From contig JAUNUI010000001.1 in assembly GCA_030538255.1 (NCBI GenBank), forward strand, positions 173,827 through 237,826: 64,000 nt of DNA, read 5' to 3'. Of this stretch, positions 9,631-18,571 are shown piece by piece. The notes under the pieces are model-generated. The model made no database searches. It was not told the origin of the DNA and was given only the letters and a program-made list of their open reading frames with translations. Origin of the DNA: Pelistega sp. (GTDB lineage: Bacteria; Pseudomonadota; Gammaproteobacteria; Burkholderiales; Burkholderiaceae_B). How positions within the stretch are numbered: position 1 is the stretch's first letter; every line of letters starts with the position of its first letter. The position numbers and the translations under genes were made by a program.

Positions 9631-10608
9631 TTATTTTTTACTAAAACCAATGGATTCTAATATGGCTGATTCTTGCTCGGCCATTTTCTTGGCGAATTCG
9701 CTGTATTCTGAAGAACTCATATAATAGGGTTCCATATCATAGCGCTCTAAAGCCTCGCGGTAATTGTCTTTTTCCATTGCCAGCTTTAATGCGTCGTGCA
9801 ATTTTTTGACAATATCACTATCAGTGCCTTTAACAACAGCCAGGCCGAAAGGTGATAATTGCTTAATATTGATGCCTGACTCAATGAGTGTCGGGACCTC
9901 AGGAAAGCGCTTGGAACGTTGCTCTCCCCAGGTAGAGAGAAGGCGTAATTTACCGTTATCAACATACTGAGCCCAAGCCGGGGTGTCAGCTACTGACATA
10001 ACAAATCCGGCTAGTGCGGCTTGCATCGACTCTGCATTGCCTTTGTAAGGGACGTGAACTAATTCGATACCCGCCTCACGCGCAATTTGCTCCATGGTGA
10101 TATGCAATGAAGTCATAGCGCCAGGGGTACCATAGGTTAAGGTATTGGGGTTTTGCTTGGCGTAGGCAATATAGTCTTGCATATTCTTAATCGGCGAGTC
10201 TGCTGGGACGATGAGACCGAATGAATAACCCGCTAGATTAATCACATAGTCCAAACCCGTCACTGGGTCCCAATCCGTTTTATTGATATAGGGTAGACGG
10301 AAAATAGTGGCAGGTGTTTGGATTAGGGTATAGCCATCGGCCTTGCCATTGCGCGCTTGGAGGGCAGGTAGGATTCCACCAGCGCCGGGTTTATTCTCAA
10401 CGATAACCGGTGTTTTTAATATCTCTGAGAGGTTCTCGGCCAAGATGCGAAACGGCATGTCTGTTGAGCCGCCTGCCGTATAGCCAATGACAATTCGAAT
10501 CGGTTGCTTAGGGAATTCTTCTGCCTCTTTAGAGAGCGCGTGCACTTGTGTCGCTGCAACAGTCAGCAGCCCAAAGCTTAAGAGTGCTTGGCTAAAAAAT
10601 TTTCTCAT
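9631..10608 (-). CDS. Bug/TctC-family tripartite tricarboxylate transporter binding protein
   Basis: Periplasmic solute-binding protein of the Bug family, greatly expanded in Bordetella relatives and binding carboxylates or amides. Residues 1-24 form a Sec signal peptide; then comes FPKQPIRIVIGYTAGGSTD, the family signature, followed by VIVENKPGAGGILPA. The ATG at 10608 follows GAGG at about eight bases; the ATG five codons earlier does not. No TctA or TctB membrane gene is nearby, so it is an orphan binding protein. Its position ahead of an acyl-CoA dehydrogenase suggests its ligand feeds that enzyme. The gap to livH carries two candidate IclR operators. Confidence 0.9.
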   Translation of the reverse strand: MRKFFSQALLSFGLLTVAATQVHALSKEAEEFPKQPIRIVIGYTAGGSTDMPFRILAENLSEILKTPVIVENKPGAGGILPALQARNGKADGYTLIQTPATIFRLPYINKTDWDPVTGLDYVINLAGYSFGLIVPADSPIKNMQDYIAYAKQNPNTLTYGTPGAMTSLHITMEQIAREAGIELVHVPYKGNAESMQAALAGFVMSVADTPAWAQYVDNGKLRLLSTWGEQRSKRFPEVPTLIESGINIKQLSPFGLAVVKGTDSDIVKKLHDALKLAMEKDNYREALERYDMEPYYMSSSEYSEFAKKMAEQESAILESIGFSKK

Positions 10609-10857
10609 AGGATATAACCTCATAATAAAAATTCAAAATTAAAACAAAATTCCTGTGTAAACGTATTCTTTCAAGCTGTTCTTCATACTTCGCTTCAAAG
10701 CCGCTGAATGATTATGCCTTGCGATTATTCAAGCTATTTGTAAGGCGTCGATTCAACTTCAGCTGTGCAATTAAGCCTAACGTTAATTCATATGTAATCT
10801 TTCAAACTATTTGTGCTGCACTGAGGGGTAATGATGATGAAGTACATTTTTACATTG

Positions 10858-10872
10858 TACCGCATAGCAGAA
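10858..10872. promoter_or_regulatory. candidate IclR operator, tctC side
   Basis: TACCGCATAGCAGAA differs from the regional consensus in one base of one half-site. It lies in the 557-base divergent gap between the tctC-like gene and livH, 250 bases from the tctC start. I see no other gene in that gap. Confidence 0.6.
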
Positions 10873-11042
10873 TTATAGTCTATATTGTAGGTTTTTATTA
10901 ATAATTATTTTCTTCTTGGCTTTTAGGGTGTTTAGATCAGAGGATTATTGATTTGTGTGGTATTAGCTTGATTTTAGAGGGTGTAAGTCGTATTTACAAT
11001 GAGAATAATAATTCAAAAGGCGTTTAAGTAGTTTCCCTTAAT

Positions 11043-11057
11043 TTCCGCATAGCAGAA
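11043..11057. promoter_or_regulatory. candidate IclR operator upstream of the Liv operon
   Basis: TTCCGCATAGCAGAA matches the consensus in every position. It lies about 110 bases upstream of the livH start and would control the transporter operon. Confidence 0.68.
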
Positions 11058-11165
11058 ATAAATTTCATAAAACTCATTGACATTGTGCTGTAATTCATCA
11101 AAAATGAGTGCTTCATCTATAGGCAGAATAGTGCTAGATAAACATAAAGTAATCGGAGATAAGGC

Positions 11166-12029
11166 ATGGAAATTTTTGTGCAACAACTTCTTAATGGTCT
11201 AACCTTAGGAAGTGTGTACAGTCTAGTAGCACTAGGGCTTACTTTGGTATATGGAATCCTTCATGTGCCGAACTTTGCACATGGTGCTTTCTATATGATG
11301 GGGGGCTTTGTTGCCTTTCATTTGATGACTAAGGTCGGCTTGGGATATTGGTGGGCGATGGGCGGTGCCGCTATTGTTGTGGCCATATTGTCTATGCTCG
11401 CTGAGCTTCTTGTGTTTAAGCCCTTGAGCAAAGCGCCACCATTACACGACATGATTGCCGCCATTGGCATTATGCTTTTCCTTGAGGCTGCTGCTCAACT
11501 TATTTGGGGCGCCGACTTCCAAAGAATGCCAACACCGTACGACAGTATGGTGAATGTTATGGGTATTACGATTTCAGCACAGCGCCTTTTAATTATTGTC
11601 GGTGCATTTGTCCTCGTTACTTTATTGCATCTATTCCTCAACAAAACGATTATCGGCTCGACCATTATTGCTATGGCCCAGAACAAAGAGGGTGCGGCCT
11701 TAGTCGGTATTGATCCAATCCGTGTTACTTACTTGGTATTCGCAGTAGCAGGTATTTTGGCTGCTGTGGCCGCGGTTTTATATGCACCGATTAATCTTGT
11801 CTATCCAGCTATGGGTCAGCTTGTCATCACTAAAGCATTCGTGATTATTGTGATGGGTGGTATGGGAAGCTTTGCCGGTGCGATTGTTGGCGGCATGATT
11901 GTCGGTTTTGCCGAGAGCCTAGGGGGCTACTATATTTCACCTGACTATAAAGACATCATTGCTTTTTTAATGCTTGTTCTGGTTCTATCCATTCGTCCAG
12001 AAGGCTTATTCTCTAAGGGGGCGCGATAA
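11166..12029 (+). CDS. livH: branched-chain amino acid-type ABC permease, LivH subunit
   Basis: Inner-membrane permease of 287 residues with about eight hydrophobic segments. The start MEIFVQQLLNGLTLGSVYSL and the following ALGLTLVYGILHVPNFAHG are the LivH signature. The C-terminal FVIIVMGGMGSFAGAIVGG loop contacts the ATPase. A GGAG stands before the ATG. It begins a five-gene set, livH-M-G-F plus binding protein, with touching or overlapping genes. In catabolic settings such transporters often carry aromatic or short-chain carboxylic acids rather than amino acids. Confidence 0.95.
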   Translation: MEIFVQQLLNGLTLGSVYSLVALGLTLVYGILHVPNFAHGAFYMMGGFVAFHLMTKVGLGYWWAMGGAAIVVAILSMLAELLVFKPLSKAPPLHDMIAAIGIMLFLEAAAQLIWGADFQRMPTPYDSMVNVMGITISAQRLLIIVGAFVLVTLLHLFLNKTIIGSTIIAMAQNKEGAALVGIDPIRVTYLVFAVAGILAAVAAVLYAPINLVYPAMGQLVITKAFVIIVMGGMGSFAGAIVGGMIVGFAESLGGYYISPDYKDIIAFLMLVLVLSIRPEGLFSKGAR

Positions 12030-13025
12030 ATGAATCAGAAATCTCTACACTGGGGATGGTTAGTCGCACTGGCGATAGCCCTTGTTTTCCCATTTGTTTC
12101 AACGAATGAATATTATTTATCAGTGGCTACCTTGGCGCTCATTTATGCCATATCTGCTTTAGGTTTAAACCTATTGACGGGTTATACCGGCCAATTTAAT
12201 TTGGCGCATGGTGGCTTTATGGCTATTGGTGCGTATGCTGTTGGCATCTTAACAGTGGATTACGAGTGGTCATTCTGGGCGGCTTTTATCGTCGCTATAT
12301 TGGTGACGATGTTGATTGGTTTTTTTGTTGGCTTAGTGTCGCTGCGTCTAAAAAGCCATTTCTTCTCCATCTTCACCTTATGCGTGGGCTACATCATTTT
12401 CTTATTGATTGAAAAATGGGAATGGCTAACCCAAGGCGTCGTCGGCATCATGAATGTACCGGTGCCTGAACTGGGTGGCTTAGTCGATTTTGAAGAGCCA
12501 AGAGCGCAATATTACTTAGTCGTATTTTTCTTGGCGCTGGGCCTATGGCTGATGAATCGAATTGTTCGTTCAATTGTAGGGCGCAGTTTTGTAGCGGTGA
12601 GAAATAGTGAGCCGCTGGCCCAAGCCTTAGGCATTAACTTAATGCGTACGAAGATTTTATCCTTCGTAATTTCAGTGGCGTATGCAGGTGCTGCTGGTGC
12701 CTTATATGCAGGTTATGTGCGTTTCTTAGGGCCCGATATGGCCTATGTAACACATACCTTTACCGTGGTTATGTTTGTCTTAGTGGGCGGTATTGGTACC
12801 TTAGCGGGTCCAGTGATCGGTGCCTTATTAGTATCATCGCTAACGCAGTCTTTACAGTTTCTCGAAGACTATCGCATGCTAATTTTCGGCCCCTTATTAA
12901 TCATCATCTTGATTTTTATTCCAGCTGGGATAGTGGGCGTGTGGAGAAAGTTTAAGGCAAAAAGGATGATCGCTGCTAAGCAAAAGGCGGCCGCAGCAAA
13001 GGGAGGTAGCTATGCTTCAAATTAA
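12030..13025 (+). CDS. livM: branched-chain amino acid-type ABC permease, LivM subunit
   Basis: Second permease subunit, 331 residues, highly hydrophobic. The segment SALGLNLLTGYTGQFNLAHG and the C-terminal FVLVGGIGTLAGPVIGALL identify LivM. It starts directly after the livH stop and its 3' end overlaps livG by 14 bases, so translation is coupled. A basic tail rich in lysine and alanine ends the protein. Confidence 0.95.
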   Translation: MNQKSLHWGWLVALAIALVFPFVSTNEYYLSVATLALIYAISALGLNLLTGYTGQFNLAHGGFMAIGAYAVGILTVDYEWSFWAAFIVAILVTMLIGFFVGLVSLRLKSHFFSIFTLCVGYIIFLLIEKWEWLTQGVVGIMNVPVPELGGLVDFEEPRAQYYLVVFFLALGLWLMNRIVRSIVGRSFVAVRNSEPLAQALGINLMRTKILSFVISVAYAGAAGALYAGYVRFLGPDMAYVTHTFTVVMFVLVGGIGTLAGPVIGALLVSSLTQSLQFLEDYRMLIFGPLLIIILIFIPAGIVGVWRKFKAKRMIAAKQKAAAAKGGSYASN

Positions 13026-13776
13026 AAACCTAACTAAAAAATTTGGTGGACTAACTGCCGTCAATGATGTCTCAGTGGATATCGAGAAAGGTAGTATCAC
13101 AGCGATTATTGGTCCTAATGGTGCAGGCAAAACGACCTTCTTTAATCTGGTCAGCGGTGCTATTAAACCAAGCTCAGGTCAAGTCCTTTTGAATGGCGCA
13201 GAGATGGCTGGCTTACGTGCCGACCAAGTAGCACGCCATGGTGTGGCACGTACCTTCCAGACAACCCACTTATTTGAACAAGCGACCGTCTTAGATAACT
13301 TAATTGTTGGCCACCGTTTGCGCACAGAGTCAGGTTTCTGGGATGTGCTCATTAACTCACCTCGCTTAAAACGCGAAGAGAAAATATGCCGTGAAAAGGC
13401 AGAGCAGGCCTTAGATTTTGTCGGGCTTTCAGCCTTGGCGAATGTGTTGGCCTCTGATATCTCGCAAGAAGCGAAAAAGCGAGTGGCCTTCGCTTTGGCC
13501 TTAACGACCGACCCGCAGATCTTATTGCTTGACGAACCTGCCGGTGGGGTTAATCCTGAAGAGACGGTCGGACTGGCTAGTTTAATTCGTAAGCTAGTTG
13601 AACATGGCAAAACGGTGTGTTTAGTAGAACATAAGATGGACATGATCATGAGCTTAGCAGACAAGATTTTGGTACTTCATCACGGCCAAAAACTCGCTGA
13701 AGGTACACCTACAGAGATTCAACAAAATACACAAGTGATTGAGGCATATCTAGGAGTTGAGCATGTTGAAGCTTGA
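13012..13776 (+). CDS. livG: ABC transporter ATPase, LivG subunit
   Basis: Cytoplasmic ATPase of 254 residues. Walker A is GPNGAGKTT (about residues 36-44) and Walker B is ILLLDEPAGG. The family insert GLRADQVARHGVARTFQTTHLF is typical of LivG. The signature region reads DISQEAKKRVAFALAL, so the usual LSGGQ is altered to ISQEA, although LSYGQQR-like variants are normal in this subunit. GGGAGG precedes the ATG within the livM end. Confidence 0.95.
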   Translation: MLQIKNLTKKFGGLTAVNDVSVDIEKGSITAIIGPNGAGKTTFFNLVSGAIKPSSGQVLLNGAEMAGLRADQVARHGVARTFQTTHLFEQATVLDNLIVGHRLRTESGFWDVLINSPRLKREEKICREKAEQALDFVGLSALANVLASDISQEAKKRVAFALALTTDPQILLLDEPAGGVNPEETVGLASLIRKLVEHGKTVCLVEHKMDMIMSLADKILVLHHGQKLAEGTPTEIQQNTQVIEAYLGVEHVEA

Positions 13777-14470
13777 TAAGGTTGATTTATATTACGGGGC
13801 ATTTAAAGCTTTAAATGAAGTATCCATTCAGGCGAATCAAGGTGAATTGATTGTTTTATTGGGTGCGAATGGCGCTGGCAAAAGCTCTCTATTTCTAGCG
13901 ATTAGCGGAATCCATAAAATCGCTGGTGGAAGTGTTGAATATGCAGGTCAGAGCATCGGTAATAGCCGTCCGGCAAAAATTGTTCGCTCTGGCCTTGTTC
14001 ATTGCCCTGAAGGTCGTAAATTATTTCCAGCCATGAGTGTCTATAAGAATCTGATGCTTGGTGGATTTACGCGTCGCGGTGATCGTAAGGGTATCAATGA
14101 GAGTATTGAAGAGGTTTTCGAGCTTTTCCCAATTCTTAAAGAAAAGCAACACGAAATGGCGGGTTCCTTATCTGGAGGTCAGCAGCAGATGGTGGCGATT
14201 GGCCGTGCCTTGGTAGGGCGTCCTAAAGTACTTTTATTAGATGAGCCTTCGCTTGGCTTAGCACCGCTTGTCGTAAAACAAATGTTCGATGTTATTAAGC
14301 GCATTAATGAAGAAGGCACGACGATTCTTTTGGCTGAACAAAATGCTTACTCAGCTTTGCAGATCTGTGATCGTGCTTACGTCATGGAGCGAGGTAACGT
14401 TATTCTTGAAGGTAATAAAGAATCTCTATTAAGTAATCCTGAAGTGCGTAAGGCATATTTGGGTGCCTAA
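13763..14470 (+). CDS. livF: ABC transporter ATPase, LivF subunit
   Basis: Second ATPase, 235 residues. Walker A is GANGAGKSS, the signature is SLSGGQQQMVAIGRAL and Walker B is VLLLDEPSLGLAP, all intact. The ATG at 13763 follows AGGAG by six bases and overlaps the end of livG by 14 bases; the frame also contains a TTG two codons earlier with poorer spacing. ATP hydrolysis by the LivG-LivF pair drives import. Confidence 0.95.
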   Translation: MLKLDKVDLYYGAFKALNEVSIQANQGELIVLLGANGAGKSSLFLAISGIHKIAGGSVEYAGQSIGNSRPAKIVRSGLVHCPEGRKLFPAMSVYKNLMLGGFTRRGDRKGINESIEEVFELFPILKEKQHEMAGSLSGGQQQMVAIGRALVGRPKVLLLDEPSLGLAPLVVKQMFDVIKRINEEGTTILLAEQNAYSALQICDRAYVMERGNVILEGNKESLLSNPEVRKAYLGA

Positions 14471-14526
14471 TAAACAAGCTTTAATTATTCTATTTTCTGT
14501 CAATTCATCTATAGGAGACAATGATA

Positions 14527-15708
14527 ATGACATTAGGAAAATTATTTAGTAAATTCGGTAGCGCTTTAACCGTTGCTAGTGTGTTAGGCTTTGCTGGTCA
14601 ATCGGCTTTAGCCCAAGAGACCATTAATATTGGCTTTAGTGGCCCCTTAAGTGGTGGCGCGGCCTTATATGGCAAGAACGTGATGGATGGTTTATCCAAA
14701 GGCGTTGAAGATGTCAATAAAAAGGGCGTGACGATTAATGGTAAGTCATATAAGCTTAATTTAGTCGGGCTTGATGATAAATATGCGCCATCAGAAACCG
14801 CGGTCAATGCGCGTCGCTTAGTACAAGAAAGCAAGACACCGTTTATTTTTGTGCCGCATTCGGGTGGTATTTTTGCACTCCAAACATTTAATGAACGCAG
14901 CAAATTCATTATTATGGCATATAGTAGCTTGCCTTCAATTTTGGAGAAAAAGAACCCATTCACCGTGCGTATCCCAGAGTCATTCACACGCTATTTCCCA
15001 ACTTTCATTGATACGCAAATGAAAGCCTATGGTAAGAAGCTTGGCGTAGCAACAACCAATACCGACTACGGCAAGGCCTTTACGAAAGAATTTGTTGCCG
15101 CGTGGGAAGCAGCGGGTGGTGAAGTCGTCTCTCATAACCAGATGTCTTACAATGCCTCGGCTGACTTCTATAGCGGTGTCGGTCGTACCTTAGCTGATAA
15201 GCCTGATGTGTTATTGATTGGTGGCCCTTCTGAACCCACCGCATTAGTTGCCAAACAAGCACGTGAGCTTGGCTTTACCGGCGGCTTCATTTTCATGGAT
15301 CAAGCAAAATATAATGAGATGGAGCGCGTATTAGGCGACTATTCGCTCTTAGAGAACTCAATTGGTATTGTGCCTATCGTGAAAGAAGTGCGACCAGAGT
15401 CAACACCATTTGTCGAAGAATTCGAGAAAAATCACCCTGAGTATAAGGGCAAGGCCTTGAGCAGTGAAGTTATTCTCAACTACGCAATGGTGCATGTAAT
15501 TGCTAACGCTATGGAACTTGCGAATAGTGCAGATGATTTATCTGCAATTTATAGCAAAATGGATGAAGCGGTGAAAAAATTAGAACCGGTTTATAATCCG
15601 ATTCAAATCACTGGTTTCGAGACGACGGGCAGCATGATGTATAACTCGACAGCAGCCATGGTTAAAGATGGTAAGCTTGTTCGTATTCCTTTAGTTGACT
15701 CAAAATAA
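14527..15708 (+). CDS. LivK-type periplasmic substrate-binding protein
   Basis: Binding protein for the LivHMGF transporter, type 1 periplasmic fold, 393 residues. The signal peptide ends in GQSALA and is followed by QETINIGFSGPLSGGAALYG, the standard family opening. I prefer the ATG at 14527, nine bases after AGGAG; the ATG at 14521 is only three bases away. No lipobox cysteine, so it is soluble in the periplasm. The ligand is unknown. Binding proteins of this type in degradation clusters often bind aromatic or cyclic acids, an inference from context. Confidence 0.92.
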   Translation: MTLGKLFSKFGSALTVASVLGFAGQSALAQETINIGFSGPLSGGAALYGKNVMDGLSKGVEDVNKKGVTINGKSYKLNLVGLDDKYAPSETAVNARRLVQESKTPFIFVPHSGGIFALQTFNERSKFIIMAYSSLPSILEKKNPFTVRIPESFTRYFPTFIDTQMKAYGKKLGVATTNTDYGKAFTKEFVAAWEAAGGEVVSHNQMSYNASADFYSGVGRTLADKPDVLLIGGPSEPTALVAKQARELGFTGGFIFMDQAKYNEMERVLGDYSLLENSIGIVPIVKEVRPESTPFVEEFEKNHPEYKGKALSSEVILNYAMVHVIANAMELANSADDLSAIYSKMDEAVKKLEPVYNPIQITGFETTGSMMYNSTAAMVKDGKLVRIPLVDSK

Positions 15709-15711
15709 ATT

Positions 15712-16698
15712 ATGCAAGCCTTAATCTGTCATCAATTTGGACCGATTGAATGCTTAAGCCTAGAGGAAGTTGCCTCACCTACCGTACAAGATAATCAAGT
15801 GCTGGTTAAGGTGATGGCGGCTTCGGTAAACTTTCCCGATGCATTAATCGTGCAAGGTTTGTACCAGATGAAGCCTGCTTTTCCGTTCTCTCCAGGGGCG
15901 GAGCTAGCAGGTGAAATCATTCAGGTCGCGCCTAATGTGAAAGATTGGCAAGTAGGAGATCGGGTGATTGCCTCAAGTGGTTACGGTGCATTTGCCCAAG
16001 AATGTTTGGTGGATGCGAGTAAGCTGATGCCTTTACCTGAAGTAATGAGCTATGAGTTGGGTTCCGCTTTTGTCTTAACTTACGGTACCTCTTTGCATGC
16101 TTTGAAAGAGTGTGCGCAATTACAGCCTGGTGAAACCGTGCTTATCTTGGGGGCCGCAGGTGGTGTTGGTATTGCAGCAATTGAGATTGCTAAGCAAATG
16201 GGGGCGATTGTTATTGCTGCCGCATCCAGTGAAGCCAAGCGTGAGCTTTGTTTAGAAGTCGGTGCTGATCATGCTATTGACTATACGCAAACCGATTGGC
16301 GCAAACAAGTTGAGGCGCTAACGGCTGGGCGTGGGGTTGATGTGGTGTATGATGCGGTGGGTGGACCTTATAGTGAAATCGCATTACGGGCAACGGCATG
16401 GCGGGGACGTTATCTCGTCGTCGGGTTTGCCGCGGGTGAAATTCCTAAAATTCCTTTAAACCTCGCTTTATTGGGTGAGCGTAAAATTTTAGGGGTGTTT
16501 TGGGGGCAAGCAGTTCGCACCTATCCTGAAGTGCATAAAGCGAATATGAGCATACTGTTGGATTGGTTTACGCAAGGTAAGATCAAACCGGCAATTACGC
16601 AACGCGTTACCTTAAATCAAGCCAAGCAAGCCATTCAAGACTTGGCTGACCGTAAAGTCCAAGGCAAAATAGTCGTTCTCCCAAACTCAACATCCTAA
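15712..16698 (+). CDS. zinc-free quinone oxidoreductase / enoyl reductase-like MDR protein
   Basis: Medium-chain reductase of 328 residues, the NADPH:quinone oxidoreductase branch. The N-terminal catalytic fold has FPDALIVQGLYQMKPAFPF and PGAELAGEI; the nucleotide site is ETVLILGAAGGVGIAAIEIA (about residues 140-159). Catalytic zinc ligands are lacking. It starts three bases after the binding protein stop, so it belongs to the liv operon and probably acts on the imported compound or its enoyl-CoA derivative. The substrate cannot be named. Confidence 0.88.
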   Translation: MQALICHQFGPIECLSLEEVASPTVQDNQVLVKVMAASVNFPDALIVQGLYQMKPAFPFSPGAELAGEIIQVAPNVKDWQVGDRVIASSGYGAFAQECLVDASKLMPLPEVMSYELGSAFVLTYGTSLHALKECAQLQPGETVLILGAAGGVGIAAIEIAKQMGAIVIAAASSEAKRELCLEVGADHAIDYTQTDWRKQVEALTAGRGVDVVYDAVGGPYSEIALRATAWRGRYLVVGFAAGEIPKIPLNLALLGERKILGVFWGQAVRTYPEVHKANMSILLDWFTQGKIKPAITQRVTLNQAKQAIQDLADRKVQGKIVVLPNSTS

Positions 16699-16755
16699 GA
16701 CTCGCGTATAGAGCGGTCTGAATTAAGCCTCATAGTTTGGATTGCCGTAAAAAAC

Positions 16756-16799
16756 GAGCTCCAAAATGTTAGATTCTTTAGGTCTAATTTTTGGGGCTC
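16756..16799. terminator. long imperfect hairpin after the liv operon
   Basis: GAGCTCCAAAA pairs with TTTTGGGGCTC with one G-T pair, and inside it TTAGA pairs with TCTAA. No T-run follows on the plus strand. Its place 58 bases after the oxidoreductase stop suggests termination or mRNA protection. Confidence 0.55.
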
Positions 16800-16824
16800 A
16801 CTTTATCTTTGGGACTTACTCATT

Positions 16825-16908
16825 CTAAATCAGCATTCCCAGGCGCTTAAGGAGCATTCCTAGGTGCTAAATCAGCTTTACTAGGTGCTTAAGGAGCATT
16901 CGTAGGTG
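16825..16908. repeat. 42-bp tandem duplication
   Basis: The unit starting CTAAATCAGC at 16825-16866 is repeated head to tail at 16867-16908 with a few mismatches; both contain GCTTAAGGAGCATTC. It lies between convergent genes. Confidence 0.9.
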
Positions 16909-16978
16909 TGTTTATCCAAGCCTTATTAGCTTTATCAGAGCTTGTCACAAAACCACGTCCTTCAGGGAGGAGAGGGAG

Positions 16979-17707
16979 TCAAGATTCATCAAGAATGTTT
17001 TTGATCTCACCTTGCTGTAGTTGCGGCACAATGTCGTAGATGTTTTTTTGCGCGATAAAATCCAGTTCGTGATTTAAGTTTTTGCTCAGCAGTCGACGGC
17101 CAACGCGAGAGAGGCGAAAACAATCGATGGCATCAATTGATTGTGAATAGTGTAATGCCGCTAGCGCAGCATCGCTTAGCTCGAACTCCTGGTAGGGTAA
17201 TAATGAAATTAAATAGCCCGCACCATAAAAATCTTCCATATTAAAGCGACCACCAGAGCCAGAACAAATGAATAAGATAGTCCGCTGTGGATGTTGTTGT
17301 TGAACATGATTCAACACCGCTTGTGCATTGAGTAAAGAGACCGCATAAACAGCATGTGCTGTTTGGCTATGCCTCAGAGCAATCGTGCCATTGGTTGTGG
17401 CGTAAATAAGTGTTTGCTTATCACCAATAGATTGCTGAATACTGAGAGGGGTGGCTGAGCTAAAACCGTGTAAGGTTTCTGCATTAAATTCACCCGCAAG
17501 TAAATAATCCTGCTGTGTACGTGCTTGTGCAATCTGCAATGCATGTTCACCATTGAGGGCCGGAATAACGCGCTCAATTTGGTGTGCTAAAGCCGTGGTA
17601 ATACTGGATGTCGCACAAAGAATGTCTAACACAAGCGCCACTTTATCACTAAGCAGTTCAGGCTTAATATCTTCTTTTCTTAAAATAACATGAAGCTTTG
17701 TTTTCAC
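16979..17707 (-). CDS. ComB-family 2-phosphosulfolactate phosphatase-like protein
   Basis: Protein of 242 residues recognised as ComB-like from the region AGEFNAETLHGFSSATPLSI and the motif YATTNGTIALRHS, followed by CSGSGGRFNMEDFYGAG. In methanogens ComB dephosphorylates 2-phospho-3-sulfolactate for coenzyme M synthesis; no other step of that pathway is visible here, so the true substrate is probably another phosphorylated hydroxy acid. The start is GTG at 17707, overlapping the upstream thioesterase stop as GTGA, so the two are translationally coupled. A phosphatase beside a kinase-containing catabolic cluster is notable. Confidence 0.8.
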   Translation of the reverse strand: MKTKLHVILRKEDIKPELLSDKVALVLDILCATSSITTALAHQIERVIPALNGEHALQIAQARTQQDYLLAGEFNAETLHGFSSATPLSIQQSIGDKQTLIYATTNGTIALRHSQTAHAVYAVSLLNAQAVLNHVQQQHPQRTILFICSGSGGRFNMEDFYGAGYLISLLPYQEFELSDAALAALHYSQSIDAIDCFRLSRVGRRLLSKNLNHELDFIAQKNIYDIVPQLQQGEIKNILDES

Positions 17708-18216
17708 GCTTTCTTCTCCAGTACAGCAAATGTTGCCGAGGCATGGAACAAGAGCTTATTGGCCGACTTAATTTCACTCTCTAGAAAGACCAAGCGTCGC
17801 CCCTTACGCGTGACAGAAACTTTCGCATAAATGAACTCACCTAACTGTGCTGATTGCATAAATTGGCTGTTCATGCTGAGGGTGACATAACTGGATTGCC
17901 ATTCAGATTGGAAGGATAAGGTACGCCCCATGGCATTATCGGCGAGAGTCATCAAGATGCCACCATGGGCCAGATCAAGTTGATTCAGATGTTGCTCTTC
18001 TAACAATAATCCTAAGGCAACCGTATTGTCGTCAAACACTTTTTCATACATAGGGCCGCAGAGTTGTACAAAACGACTTTTGGTATCGAATGGCGTAAAT
18101 CCGTAGGGAATCGTTGTAGGAACTTGGCTTGTCTGAGCTTGCTCGGCAAGAGTGCTATTCTGGTTCGAGTCTGTATCTGCCTCTGTGTCTATCGTAGAGG
18201 AATTATTCATCAGCAT
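17704..18216 (-). CDS. PaaI-type hotdog thioesterase
   Basis: Hotdog-fold acyl-CoA thioesterase of the PaaI/4HBT family. The core starts near residue 60; LDLAHGGILMTLADNAMGRT contains the conserved HGG and following aspartate of the active site, and VTLSMNSQFMQSA is the central strand. The first 35 or so residues are polar and low in complexity, unusual for the family; a start at the second ATG (18210) is equally possible. It is divergent from the thiolase gene, with two candidate operators between, and forms a coupled pair with the ComB-like gene. It may release CoA from dead-end acyl-CoA. Confidence 0.85.
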   Translation of the reverse strand: MLMNNSSTIDTEADTDSNQNSTLAEQAQTSQVPTTIPYGFTPFDTKSRFVQLCGPMYEKVFDDNTVALGLLLEEQHLNQLDLAHGGILMTLADNAMGRTLSFQSEWQSSYVTLSMNSQFMQSAQLGEFIYAKVSVTRKGRRLVFLESEIKSANKLLFHASATFAVLEKKA

Positions 18217-18283
18217 GGTCTCACTCCATTGTTTAAGTATATTTCTCGTTATTTAATCAAAAAGCAATCAAAAAGCGTATTAA

Positions 18284-18298
18284 TTCTGCATTGCAGAA
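18284..18298. promoter_or_regulatory. candidate IclR operator, perfect palindrome
   Basis: TTCTGCATTGCAGAA is a perfect 7-1-7 palindrome, the most symmetrical of the set. It stands 68 bases from the thioesterase start and about 280 bases from the thiolase start. Confidence 0.7.
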
Positions 18299-18406
18299 AT
18301 ATATTTTATAAAAAAACACATTATATATAAGGGTATACCAAATATGTGCGATTATATCCTTTACATAGTCAGTATATCCAGTTATTATCCATTTTATAGA
18401 ATTATG

Positions 18407-18421
18407 TTCCACAAAGCAGAA
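18407..18421. promoter_or_regulatory. second operator-like site before the thiolase gene
   Basis: TTCCACAAAGCAGAA keeps both outer half-sites but changes the centre. It lies about 150 bases upstream of the thiolase start. The rest of this 355-base divergent gap holds no supported gene. Confidence 0.5.
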
Positions 18422-18571
18422 CTAACGGCGCTGAGTGTGTACCAAAGGAGACATTAATCAGCCATGTGGCGGAGCGAGAGCATGTAACGGCATCGCTAAA
18501 GCTATTCAGTGAGAGCCACACAAGAAGGTTCAATCAATGCGATTATTTAGAATCTATTAACGGAGATTATT

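Noticed and set aside
11495-11713. small frames inside livH
   Set aside because: Out-of-frame shadows of a clear permease gene.
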